Source: Saccharofermentans sp.
GTDB taxonomy: Bacteria; Bacillota; Clostridia; Saccharofermentanales; Saccharofermentanaceae
Assembly (NCBI GenBank): GCA_024685385.1
Contig: JAIKVV010000022.1
Coordinates: 29,600-93,599 of the forward strand
Length of the DNA stretch: 64,000 nt
Direction of reading: 5' to 3'
The position numbers and the translations under genes were made by a program. Under the pieces are notes generated by a model. That model searched no databases and was not told the origin of the DNA. It saw nothing but the letters and a program-made list of their open reading frames with translations. Shown here piece by piece: positions 57,040-64,000 of this stretch (position 1 is the first letter of the stretch; each line of letters begins with the position of its first letter).

Positions 57040-58668
57040 TCATGGTATCTCACTGACGATATTGAGCTGCCTAAGATATTGAAGGGCGGGCATTGAGCAG
57101 CTATCAGTAGTGTAGTGAGGCCTTTCAGCGTGATGTTCAGGCACCTCATCCATGCGTCCACGGCTGAGATTAAAGTATTTCCAATTCAGGACCTGCGAAT
57201 GATCATCCCACATACAGTCGATCTCATAGTATTTACCGTCAATCCTAATAACATTCCATTCATGAGTGGAAGACCTGGTAATCCAGCATTCAAGTCCGGC
57301 CAGAGTCATAAGAAGTGATACTGCTTCCGCAAAATCAATGCAGATACCCTCGCCTTCCATCAGTACTGAATAGGCAAATGCATTTATATCTCTTTCAGGA
57401 TATCGCTGATCTGCGATCTTATGGATCTTCTCATAGATCGCGATCTCCTTATCCAGGTCACTCATGTCATCAGTTATTGTCTTATATACTATTGAACGGG
57501 CTTTATTGAGAACCTTAAGGACCAGGTCATAGTCAGTTTCCATCACGGAAGTAAGAGCCTTATTGTCCTTGATAACCTCCCAGTCGGTTATCGGATTAGC
57601 AGCTATATTAAGGCTCTCCAGGGAATCCATATCTTTGATAGGTGCAACACTTGTTATCTTGTTGAATCCCATATTTAGCTCCTTTAATGAGCTTATGGCT
57701 GTAACAGGGGTTAAGTCGGTGATGTCACACTGCACCATGGTGAGATTTTTTAGATCTTTGCATCGTGACAGATCCGGAATGGTATCTATCGGGCTGTCGC
57801 TGATGTATATCTCCCTCAGTTTCACAAGATCTTTCAGTGGTAAGATATCCTTGATATAAGATAACTGGATAGAGATTCTGGTAAGATTCGTAAAGTATTC
57901 TATGCCGTTCAGAGACGGAGCATATACCAGATCAAGTGCATAAACATTCTTCAAATCCTCAGCCGTCAGGATCTCTCCTTCCGGAAGACCAAGCTGCTTT
58001 CTGGCTTCTGTTGCGATCACGGAATCTATGGCGCCACCCGGTGTTGCAGGATCGTTAGTTGCCAAAGGGACCTCATCCCTCTTTGGTTCTTCGATATATA
58101 CTCTTTCGTAGTGTCCTGAGATCTGTTCCGGACCGAATTCGTCTGAGACGCCATAAATACTGAAAGTAACATCCGCAGTCCTGCCGTCAGTTATAACCTT
58201 AAATGTATCCTTATCACCTTCACGTTCACAAGTGATCTGGTTCCCGTCTTTTCGGGCAGCAACAACATAAGGTCCTATGGGATCAACCACATGAGATACA
58301 GAATAATTACCTTCTGCGATTTTTTTATAGATCACCTGGAATAAAACAGCTATATTCTTATCTTCACGAAGGAGTTCCATACGGACACCGACGGGGAAAT
58401 CATCCCCCTTGGGTTTCTCATACATCATAAGATAAATACCTGTCACGTCTTGGGGCTCTGGTACTGTTGTCTCTGTTGTGGATTCTGTCGTAGTTTCAGA
58501 AGTAATCTCCGGCGGAGAGGAAGTCTCGCTGACAGAAGTCTCGTCTTTGGTCTCACCGGTCAAAAGCTGTTCCCCCTTGATACTGCATGCTGACGCCTGC
58601 AGCATGACCGTCATTACAAGGACCGCAGCGATGATCTTTTTCTTCGATCCGATAATTCTTTCAAACAT
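57040..58668 (-). CDS. Lipoprotein with leucine-rich repeats and transglutaminase-like domain
   Basis: The start is set at 58668 (MFERIIG), behind GGGGGAA; the track's TTG start overlaps that site. The product has about 542 residues. The signal peptide ends in LQASAC, a likely lipobox. A Thr/Ser/Glu-rich linker follows, then an unassigned beta domain, then about five leucine-rich repeats of the internalin kind (LRISIQLSYIKDILPLKD-like; ISSLKELNMGFNKITSVAPI). The C-terminal domain has CIDFAEAVSLL, HEWNVIRIDG and YEIDCMWDD, a Cys-His-Asp set typical of transglutaminase-like proteins. It is probably outside the cell, anchored by lipid; the target is unknown. Confidence 0.82.
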   Translation of the reverse strand: MFERIIGSKKKIIAAVLVMTVMLQASACSIKGEQLLTGETKDETSVSETSSPPEITSETTTESTTETTVPEPQDVTGIYLMMYEKPKGDDFPVGVRMELLREDKNIAVLFQVIYKKIAEGNYSVSHVVDPIGPYVVAARKDGNQITCEREGDKDTFKVITDGRTADVTFSIYGVSDEFGPEQISGHYERVYIEEPKRDEVPLATNDPATPGGAIDSVIATEARKQLGLPEGEILTAEDLKNVYALDLVYAPSLNGIEYFTNLTRISIQLSYIKDILPLKDLVKLREIYISDSPIDTIPDLSRCKDLKNLTMVQCDITDLTPVTAISSLKELNMGFNKITSVAPIKDMDSLESLNIAANPITDWEVIKDNKALTSVMETDYDLVLKVLNKARSIVYKTITDDMSDLDKEIAIYEKIHKIADQRYPERDINAFAYSVLMEGEGICIDFAEAVSLLMTLAGLECWITRSSTHEWNVIRIDGKYYEIDCMWDDHSQVLNWKYFNLSRGRMDEVPEHHAERPHYTTDSCSMPALQYLRQLNIVSEIP

Positions 58669-58782
58669 ATTTAATTCCCCCAATTTGTCTTTTTCTCATC
58701 CTTTTGTGATAAAACCCGGATATTTATCAAGTTTAAATTCAAGAAGATGATTTATGGTTATGAAAACTTACATTGCTTAACG

Positions 58783-58788
58783 ATTATA
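58783..58788 (-). promoter_or_regulatory. Possible -10 of the LRR lipoprotein gene
   Basis: TATAAT lies about 114 bases before the ATG. No good -35 box is seen. The surrounding ATATAATCGTTAAG is identical to the hppA -10 region. The rest of this 250-base gap holds a C-rich stretch (CCCCCTGCCCCCC) and the second hairpin repeat, and nothing else I can identify. Confidence 0.4.
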
Positions 58789-58844
58789 TTATGTCCGATT
58801 AGTTTTCCCCCTGCCCCCCGGGAATGCGGCAATAATGTATTAAC

Positions 58845-58891
58845 AAAAGGGATGCCACTTTGTGATCTGATCACTTTTGAGACATCCCCTT
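58845..58891. repeat. 47-bp hairpin repeat, copy 2
   Basis: Same element as at 56968-57014, with two base differences. It lies 27 bases past the stop of the acidic membrane-anchored protein gene. On the minus strand the stem is followed by TTTTG, so it may be that gene's terminator. Confidence 0.85.
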
Positions 58892-58918
58892 TTGATTTAT
58901 TCAAAGAAATTTCTGATC

Positions 58919-59902
58919 TCAGGCAACCACATTTTCCTTTGGAGTTATATCAAGCGCTACATAAACGGTCCCGTCAAGCTTGCCGAGCATGATCCTGAAT
59001 GCATAATCATCGTTGATCAGATAACCGGTATCACCGTTTTCCAGATTGTTCAGCGTTTCGCTGACCAAAGCGCCTGCACTGACAGAATTAAGATCAGGAA
59101 AGATCGTCTCGAATACGGTTGTGTAGTAGTAAGTTATGAATGCCGGATTCGTAGATACGTCATCGTACTTTGAGAGGAACCTGAGATATACCAGTTTATC
59201 GTCGGAATTACGAACTGCGCCCATGAGACCGCAATCCCTTGCGCATAAAACATCAGATTTAAAAGTCTTAAGTCCCATCTCGCTACGGATCTTGGTAAGA
59301 TCCTGGAGCTTGACGTTATTCACGACCTCAGAGTAATCAGATGTATCCGGGATCAAGCCGTTGACGGTATATGTAGTATTGCTTACTTTAAAGCCCCATG
59401 CAGAAAGATACTGGCTGTGAGTCTCGGAAGCATAAAGTTTCTCCAGGAATTCGTCATATGTATAATCGAATGACTTAAGCAAGGGTGCTGACATGAAATA
59501 ATAAAGGCCGGCACCGATAACTACAAAAACGATCATCAGCAGACAGAATGCAATCACAAGGTCATTCTTGCACTTAAGACCGAAAGGAAGTTTCTTGAAA
59601 ACTTCATCAGGGATCTCTTTACCTTCATATTCAGAAAGATCGATCTTATATTTTCTCTTGTAACTCTTTCCCTGTGCAGCAGCAGTTTCCTCGGAAGCGT
59701 CCTTATCTTCTTCATCTTCTCTTTCAGCATCATCTTCAGTTCCGGCATCAGACGTCTTCTTACTGTCTTCATCTTCCCAGACCGAATCTATTACAGCTGA
59801 AGCATCAAGTTCAGTATCAACTGCTTCAACATCAGAAGAGACTGACCCTTCAATCTCCTCAAGAGCGATATCCTCATTTATTTCCGGTTCTTTGTTATCC
59901 AC
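58919..59902 (-). CDS. Acidic membrane-anchored protein, unknown function
   Basis: The start codon is GTG, 11 bases after AAAGGA. The 327-residue protein has a very acidic cytoplasmic N-terminus of about 110 residues (ALEEIEGSVSSDVEAVD, DAEREDEEDKDASEE), one membrane helix (DLVIAFCLLMIVFVVIGAGLYYFM, about residues 114-137) and an outer C-terminal region of about 190 residues with no family I recognise. It is transcribed away from the SDR gene. Copy 2 of the hairpin repeat lies just downstream. Confidence 0.75.
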   Translation of the reverse strand: MDNKEPEINEDIALEEIEGSVSSDVEAVDTELDASAVIDSVWEDEDSKKTSDAGTEDDAEREDEEDKDASEETAAAQGKSYKRKYKIDLSEYEGKEIPDEVFKKLPFGLKCKNDLVIAFCLLMIVFVVIGAGLYYFMSAPLLKSFDYTYDEFLEKLYASETHSQYLSAWGFKVSNTTYTVNGLIPDTSDYSEVVNNVKLQDLTKIRSEMGLKTFKSDVLCARDCGLMGAVRNSDDKLVYLRFLSKYDDVSTNPAFITYYYTTVFETIFPDLNSVSAGALVSETLNNLENGDTGYLINDDYAFRIMLGKLDGTVYVALDITPKENVVA

Positions 59903-59991
59903 TTTAAAAGCTGTCCTTTCTTTTGAGCTGACAAATAGATTATAATTAATTGTTTCCGAAAATCAATCAAGTTATTACAAAGGACGATACC

Positions 59992-60681
59992 ATGAGCAAT
60001 CTGCTGATATCCGGAGGATCAAGAGGAATAGGCGCCGCAACGGTTAAGCTTTTCGCATCAAGAGGCTGGAATGTCACCTACCTTTACAAACATGAAGCCC
60101 TGGTTACGGGAGACAACATCACCCCCGTTAAATGTGATGTCTCCGATTACGATCAGGTCATGGCCTTATCAGACAGGATCTCACCTCCCGACAGCCTGAT
60201 ATCCTGTGCCGGCTTATCAGTAAAAGGTCTGGCACAAGACATGGATATAAACGATTACAAAAAGGTCATCGATACAAATTTCGGAGGTTTTTTTAACCTT
60301 GTAAAACTGACTGCTCCATCGATGATCTCACGTCACAGCGGTTCTATCATAGCAATATCATCAATGTGGGGACAGACAGGCGCATCCTGTGAAGCCCTTT
60401 ATTCTGCGAGCAAAGGAGCAGTCGATGCTTATGTGAAATCTCTCGCAAAAGAGCTCGGCCCTTCAGGTATAAGGGTCAATGCCATTTCACCGGGAGTGAT
60501 CGATACGGACATGATGGCTGACTACAGTATCGAAGATAAAGAGCAATTGATCACAGAAACACCGGCAGGACGCCTCGGAAGCCCCGAAGACATTGCCGGA
60601 TGCGCTTATTTTCTTGCAAATGAAGAGTCTTCTTACATAACAGGTCAGATAATCGGCGTAAACGGCGGATTCCTTATCTGA
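59992..60681 (+). CDS. Short-chain dehydrogenase/reductase
   Basis: The start at 59992 (MSNLLISGGSRGIG) follows AAAGGA by seven bases; the track adds 14 codons. The 229-residue product is a classical SDR: cofactor motif GGSRGIGAA, catalytic serine in AISSMWG, YSASK (YxxxK) and NAISPGVIDTDM. It is of FabG type in length and layout, but the sequence does not tell whether it acts on 3-oxoacyl-ACP or another substrate; there is no fab cluster here. A citrate synthase gene follows on the same strand with its own promoter. Confidence 0.9.
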   Translation: MSNLLISGGSRGIGAATVKLFASRGWNVTYLYKHEALVTGDNITPVKCDVSDYDQVMALSDRISPPDSLISCAGLSVKGLAQDMDINDYKKVIDTNFGGFFNLVKLTAPSMISRHSGSIIAISSMWGQTGASCEALYSASKGAVDAYVKSLAKELGPSGIRVNAISPGVIDTDMMADYSIEDKEQLITETPAGRLGSPEDIAGCAYFLANEESSYITGQIIGVNGGFLI

Positions 60682-60709
60682 ATCCGGGATTTGCCTCTTT
60701 TTCTTAAAT

Positions 60710-60738
60710 TTGATAATCACTTTCAAGCCTGATATAAT
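60710..60738 (+). promoter_or_regulatory. Promoter of the citrate synthase gene
   Basis: TTGATA-N17-TATAAT on the plus strand, with the -10 about 38 bases before the ATG. AAAGAGGTG serves as ribosome site. Confidence 0.85.
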
Positions 60739-60776
60739 ACAATAGATTTTTTTTATCCGGGGAAAGAGGTGATATC

Positions 60777-62147
60777 ATGGCAGTTCAGAATACATATTCA
60801 AAAGTTACTCCCGAGATCGAGCAGCTTGCTTCTATATGCATGAAAAACAGCATCGATCCCGAATTATATGCAAAGCACGATGTCAAAAGAGGCTTAAGAG
60901 ACCTTAACGGCAAAGGTGTCCTGACAGGTCTTACGGAAATATCAGAGATCAACGCGAGTAAGACAGTTGACGGAAAGACCGTCCCCATGGAAGGAGAGCT
61001 ATTCTACAGAGGGATCAACATCCATGACCTTATCGCCGGCCGCGCCAACCGTCCTCCCTTCGGATTTGAAGAAGCAACTTATCTCCTGCTCTTCGGAAAA
61101 CTCCCCACTACCGAACAGCTTGATGATTTTACAAGGATCCTTGCAGAGATGCGCATAAAGATGCCTAAGAATTTCTTCAGGGACGTTATAATGCAAAAGC
61201 CTTCAGATGACCTGATGAACAATCTCGCAAGGTGTGTACTTAACCTTTGCGCTTACGATACCAACCCCAACGATCTCAGCATCCCTAATGTCTTGAGACA
61301 GTCACTCGAGCTAATCGCCAATTTCCCGGTAATGGCAGTGCACAGCTACCATGCAAAGAGATACTATAAGGACAAGGGTTCCCTCATGATCCACCGTCCT
61401 CAGCCTAACATGTCAACAGCTGAGAACATACTTTATATACTCAGAGCCGATAACAAGTTTACCGCCCTCGAAGCCGAGATCTTAGACATCTCGCTCATGC
61501 TCCACGCAGAACACGGCGGCGGCAACAACTCTACATTCACTACACACGTCGTAACGAGTTCCGGTACGGATACCTATTCTTCCGTAGCGGCATCCCTCTG
61601 TTCTCTTAAGGGGCCCCGCCACGGAGGCGCCAACATCAAGGTCATGAATATGTTTGCCGACCTAAAGCGCAACATTTCAGATAAGACCGACGACGAAGAG
61701 ATAACGGCATATCTCGATAAGATCCTCCACAAGGAAGCATTCGACAAGACCGGTCTCATCTACGGTATGGGACACGCTGTCTATTCGATCTCCGATCCGA
61801 GAGCCCAGATCTTCAAGACCTATGTCGAAAAACTCTCCAAGGAGAAAGGCCGTTTTGAAGAATATAAATTCTACAAGAAGGTTGAAGAGATCTCGGCAGA
61901 TCTCATTGCCAAAGAACGCAAGATCTATAAGGGCGTATCCGCAAATATCGATTTCTACAGCGGTTTTGTATATAACATGCTGGGGCTCCCCATCGAGCTC
62001 TTCACTCCCCTCTTTGCCATAGCAAGGATCTCCGGCTGGTCAGCTCACAGGATTGAAGAACTTGTAAACAACGGAAAGATCATCCGTCCTGCATATAAGA
62101 GCGTTCAGGAAAGACAGGAATACGTACAGATTGAAGATCGCAAATAA
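60777..62147 (+). CDS. Citrate synthase
   Basis: It condenses acetyl-CoA and oxaloacetate to citrate. The 456-residue protein is of the Si-type family with a longer N-terminus than the E. coli enzyme. The catalytic residues are in GPRHGGANIK (His), GMGHAVYSISDPR (His) and NIDFYSGFVYNMLG (Asp). A 2-methylcitrate synthase activity cannot be excluded. No aconitase or isocitrate dehydrogenase gene is nearby. The 3' end overlaps the start of the lipoprotein gene by 17 bases. Confidence 0.93.
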   Translation: MAVQNTYSKVTPEIEQLASICMKNSIDPELYAKHDVKRGLRDLNGKGVLTGLTEISEINASKTVDGKTVPMEGELFYRGINIHDLIAGRANRPPFGFEEATYLLLFGKLPTTEQLDDFTRILAEMRIKMPKNFFRDVIMQKPSDDLMNNLARCVLNLCAYDTNPNDLSIPNVLRQSLELIANFPVMAVHSYHAKRYYKDKGSLMIHRPQPNMSTAENILYILRADNKFTALEAEILDISLMLHAEHGGGNNSTFTTHVVTSSGTDTYSSVAASLCSLKGPRHGGANIKVMNMFADLKRNISDKTDDEEITAYLDKILHKEAFDKTGLIYGMGHAVYSISDPRAQIFKTYVEKLSKEKGRFEEYKFYKKVEEISADLIAKERKIYKGVSANIDFYSGFVYNMLGLPIELFTPLFAIARISGWSAHRIEELVNNGKIIRPAYKSVQERQEYVQIEDRK

Positions 62148-63117
62148 GATAAGAATAAGATCTGTTATTGCAGTTTTGGTCGTCGCTATAATGGTGACGC
62201 CTGCTCTTTGCGGATGCGAAAACATATTGCAGAAAGCAATTGACCTGATCCCGGAAACAACACGCAATACTGATTACGACAATCTCTCGGATCAGTGGAC
62301 AAAAGAATATGTAACCGAGAAATATGCAATAGATGATGCTTTCGAAAGATTATTGAAAGCAGCCGAAGAAGGAGACAAAGAAGCATTCGCAAAATGCTTT
62401 ACTCCTGAAGCTCAAAAGAAATCCGGGTTTAACACTCTTGTTGACTCATTCTTTGAAAAATACCCCAAGGGTCTCGGCAAAGAAAAGATCGAACACAGAC
62501 CGGGAGGCGCAGGCGGATCGATAAAAGACGATAAATTCATAAAGAAAGCCGGAGGCCGCGCAGAAGTTTGGATAGACGGCAAATACTACCAAATCGATGT
62601 AGGCGTCTGTTTCGTATATTCGGATGAACCTGACAAAGTCGGAGTAGAGAGCTTTTCGATACGAAACATGGAGGCTCTTGCAGTATATATCGACTACATT
62701 AATCAATTTGCCGAATACGATCCCGAAAAAATGGAAGATCCTATAATCTGCGATATAAAGAGTTCAGACGAAGTATCAGCCAAAATGATCAACGGCTGTC
62801 CTTACCTTTGGGAAGATACATCAACACCAAAGCTTTCCGTTGAAGAAATGAGAAAGCTCCTGACCGAATACAGGACTCTTTCCTCCCCTGAAGTACGTGA
62901 CAAGATCGGTCTTCCTAATGCAAGAATTAAGCAATCAAACAGCACAGGATACGATTGTTTTTACGAACTTCAGCCCGTAAACGGCGTTGCTCATTATGCT
63001 CACATTACTACAAAGACTGAACTTGGCGAGATAATCGATGCATACGACTGCACCGCAGACAGTTACGATCTGGATAATCCTCTCTGTCCCTGGATAAGAC
63101 CGGACCCGAATAATTAA
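62131..63117 (+). CDS. Lipoprotein, DUF5104-like
   Basis: The only upstream start that gives a complete export signal is TTG at 62131, inside the end of the citrate synthase gene. The peptide then reads a basic N-terminus, a hydrophobic core and PALCGC, a good lipobox. The ribosome site (CAGGAAT) is weak. The mature part of about 300 residues has a helical region with AFERLLKAAEEGDKEAFAKCFTPEA and a beta-rich C-terminal half ending CPWIRPDPNN. It resembles DUF5104 lipoproteins of Clostridia, from memory. The function is unknown. Confidence 0.7.
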   Translation: MKIANKIRIRSVIAVLVVAIMVTPALCGCENILQKAIDLIPETTRNTDYDNLSDQWTKEYVTEKYAIDDAFERLLKAAEEGDKEAFAKCFTPEAQKKSGFNTLVDSFFEKYPKGLGKEKIEHRPGGAGGSIKDDKFIKKAGGRAEVWIDGKYYQIDVGVCFVYSDEPDKVGVESFSIRNMEALAVYIDYINQFAEYDPEKMEDPIICDIKSSDEVSAKMINGCPYLWEDTSTPKLSVEEMRKLLTEYRTLSSPEVRDKIGLPNARIKQSNSTGYDCFYELQPVNGVAHYAHITTKTELGEIIDAYDCTADSYDLDNPLCPWIRPDPNN

Positions 63118-63120
63118 AGA

Positions 63121-63975
63121 TCATTTTGCAAAGAAGATCCCGTAGATAAGAACGATCAAGCCCAGAACTATCCTGTAGATACCGAAGGGCTTAAAGTCAT
63201 GCTTTCTTATAAAGCCCATCATCCATTTGATAACAACAAAACTTACTCCGAAAGCCACGATAACACCTATGGCAAGGATCACGGCCTCATTTGCAGTAAC
63301 AGTTCCCTTATACTTGATAATCTTAAGAAGACTCGCACCGAACATTACGGGAACGGCCAGAACGAAAGTAAACCTGGCCGCGGTCTCACGGCTGATACCC
63401 ATAAGGAGCGACCCAACAATCGTTGTTCCTGACCTGGAAGTTCCGGGAAAGACTGCAGCTATAACCTGCCAGATACCTATAATGAGCGCATTTTTGTAAG
63501 TTAAACGTTCCAAAGATCTGACCTTAAAATCCTTATCCTTTATCAGATATTCGACCAAAAGGAAAGCTATACCGAATACAATGAGCGCCATGGCAACAGA
63601 TATAGAGTTATAGAAATACTTTTCGAAAACACCATCAAAAAGAACTCCTACTATGCCCGCCGGAATGCATGCAATGACTATCTTTATCCAAAGGACTATC
63701 TTATCTTTCTTTACATATCGGCCAATGCCGGAATCAGAAAAGGGATCCTCATTATCCTTGCGGCCAAAGGGCCATATATCTTTCCAAAACAAAAAGACAA
63801 CAGCCAGTATAGCTCCCAGTTGGATAACTACAAGATACAGGTCGAAGAACTCAGGCGAAACATTAAGTTTAAGGAACTCATTCAGAAGGATCATATGTCC
63901 CGTGGAACTTATCGGGATCCATTCGGTAACGCCTTCAACGATACCGAAAATAACTGCAACGATATAATCCCACAT
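63121..63975 (-). CDS. uppP: Undecaprenyl-diphosphatase UppP (BacA)
   Basis: UppP removes a phosphate from undecaprenyl diphosphate so the carrier lipid can be reused in wall synthesis; extra copies give bacitracin resistance. The 284-residue protein has about eight membrane helices. Motif EGVTEWIPISSTGHMIL at residues 14-30 and PGTSRSGTTI are the two catalytic signatures. The AGAGGAG ribosome site is 11 bases before ATG. It converges on the lipoprotein gene with three bases between stops and no visible terminator. Confidence 0.95.
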   Translation of the reverse strand: MWDYIVAVIFGIVEGVTEWIPISSTGHMILLNEFLKLNVSPEFFDLYLVVIQLGAILAVVFLFWKDIWPFGRKDNEDPFSDSGIGRYVKKDKIVLWIKIVIACIPAGIVGVLFDGVFEKYFYNSISVAMALIVFGIAFLLVEYLIKDKDFKVRSLERLTYKNALIIGIWQVIAAVFPGTSRSGTTIVGSLLMGISRETAARFTFVLAVPVMFGASLLKIIKYKGTVTANEAVILAIGVIVAFGVSFVVIKWMMGFIRKHDFKPFGIYRIVLGLIVLIYGIFFAK

Positions 63976-64000
63976 AAATCAAATAACTCCTCTGACAAAA

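Noticed and set aside
59890-59902. TTATCCACT, one base off a DnaA box
   Set aside because: It is a single copy overlapping a GTG start codon, without clustered boxes or an AT-rich unwinding region.

Overview
The window looks like a piece of a Bacillota chromosome, class Clostridia. It is moderately low in GC, nearly gapless and housekeeping in character. Pointers are a CIRCE-controlled groESL operon, a GAAC-N4-GTTC SOS box at recA, a membrane pyrophosphatase of the K+-dependent sequence type, an acyl-ACP thioesterase of the clostridial kind, GGAGG ribosome binding sites before most genes, and several protein families typical of gut or rumen Clostridia (PFL/UPF0210, DUF4340, BaiN-like flavoproteins, SLH/Big_2 surface proteins). 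I cannot name a genus. No IS element, prophage, CRISPR array, integrase or toxin gene was seen. Most genes lie on the minus strand.

Layout, left to right. 1-5.5 kb: a probable minus operon purL > rsmA > zapA > U32 peptidase, the last cut by the window edge. 5.6-11.4 kb: a Ser/His-rich zinc-ribbon membrane protein, then aminotransferase > htpG > SLH surface protein. 11.5-14.2 kb: argG and argH (plus), the last two arginine-synthesis steps, with a terminator between them. 14.3-16.7 kb: a zinc-ribbon membrane protein and the ACT/PFL pair. 16.8-26.2 kb: an eight-gene minus cluster, ABC ATPase > permease > GldG-like > DUF4340 > beta-propeller-like anchor protein > CYTH > BaiN-like > COG2509-like flavoprotein. 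26.3-27.6 kb: acyl-ACP thioesterase and a small membrane protein. 27.7-29.8 kb: groES-groEL with CIRCE and a clear promoter. 29.8-33.3 kb: galE, and a response regulator/histidine kinase pair.

33.3-38.2 kb: rpsO, nadE and pnp in that transcription order, each followed by a terminator; nadE separates the often adjacent rpsO and pnp. 38.2-48.2 kb: hppA, rnc-smc-ftsY, acpP, and rimO-pgsA. 48.2-56.8 kb: proC > rnhA > NUDIX > ftsK > cinA > murJ, then recA-recX behind a LexA-type box. 56.8-64 kb: tRNA-Trp, an LRR/transglutaminase lipoprotein, an acidic membrane-anchored protein, an SDR reductase, citrate synthase, a lipoprotein and uppP.

The window holds no obvious new multi-gene system. The most notable non-gene signals are a 47-bp hairpin present twice (45/47 identical), each about 25 bp after a minus-strand gene; a strongly over-represented palindrome TTTTCGAAAA; a hairpin that would hide the pnp ribosome binding site; a probably leaderless rimO; and a 14-base -10 region shared by hppA and the LRR lipoprotein gene. 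The least understood genes are the Ser/His-rich protein, the ABC/DUF4340 cluster, the ACT/PFL pair and the LRR-transglutaminase lipoprotein.
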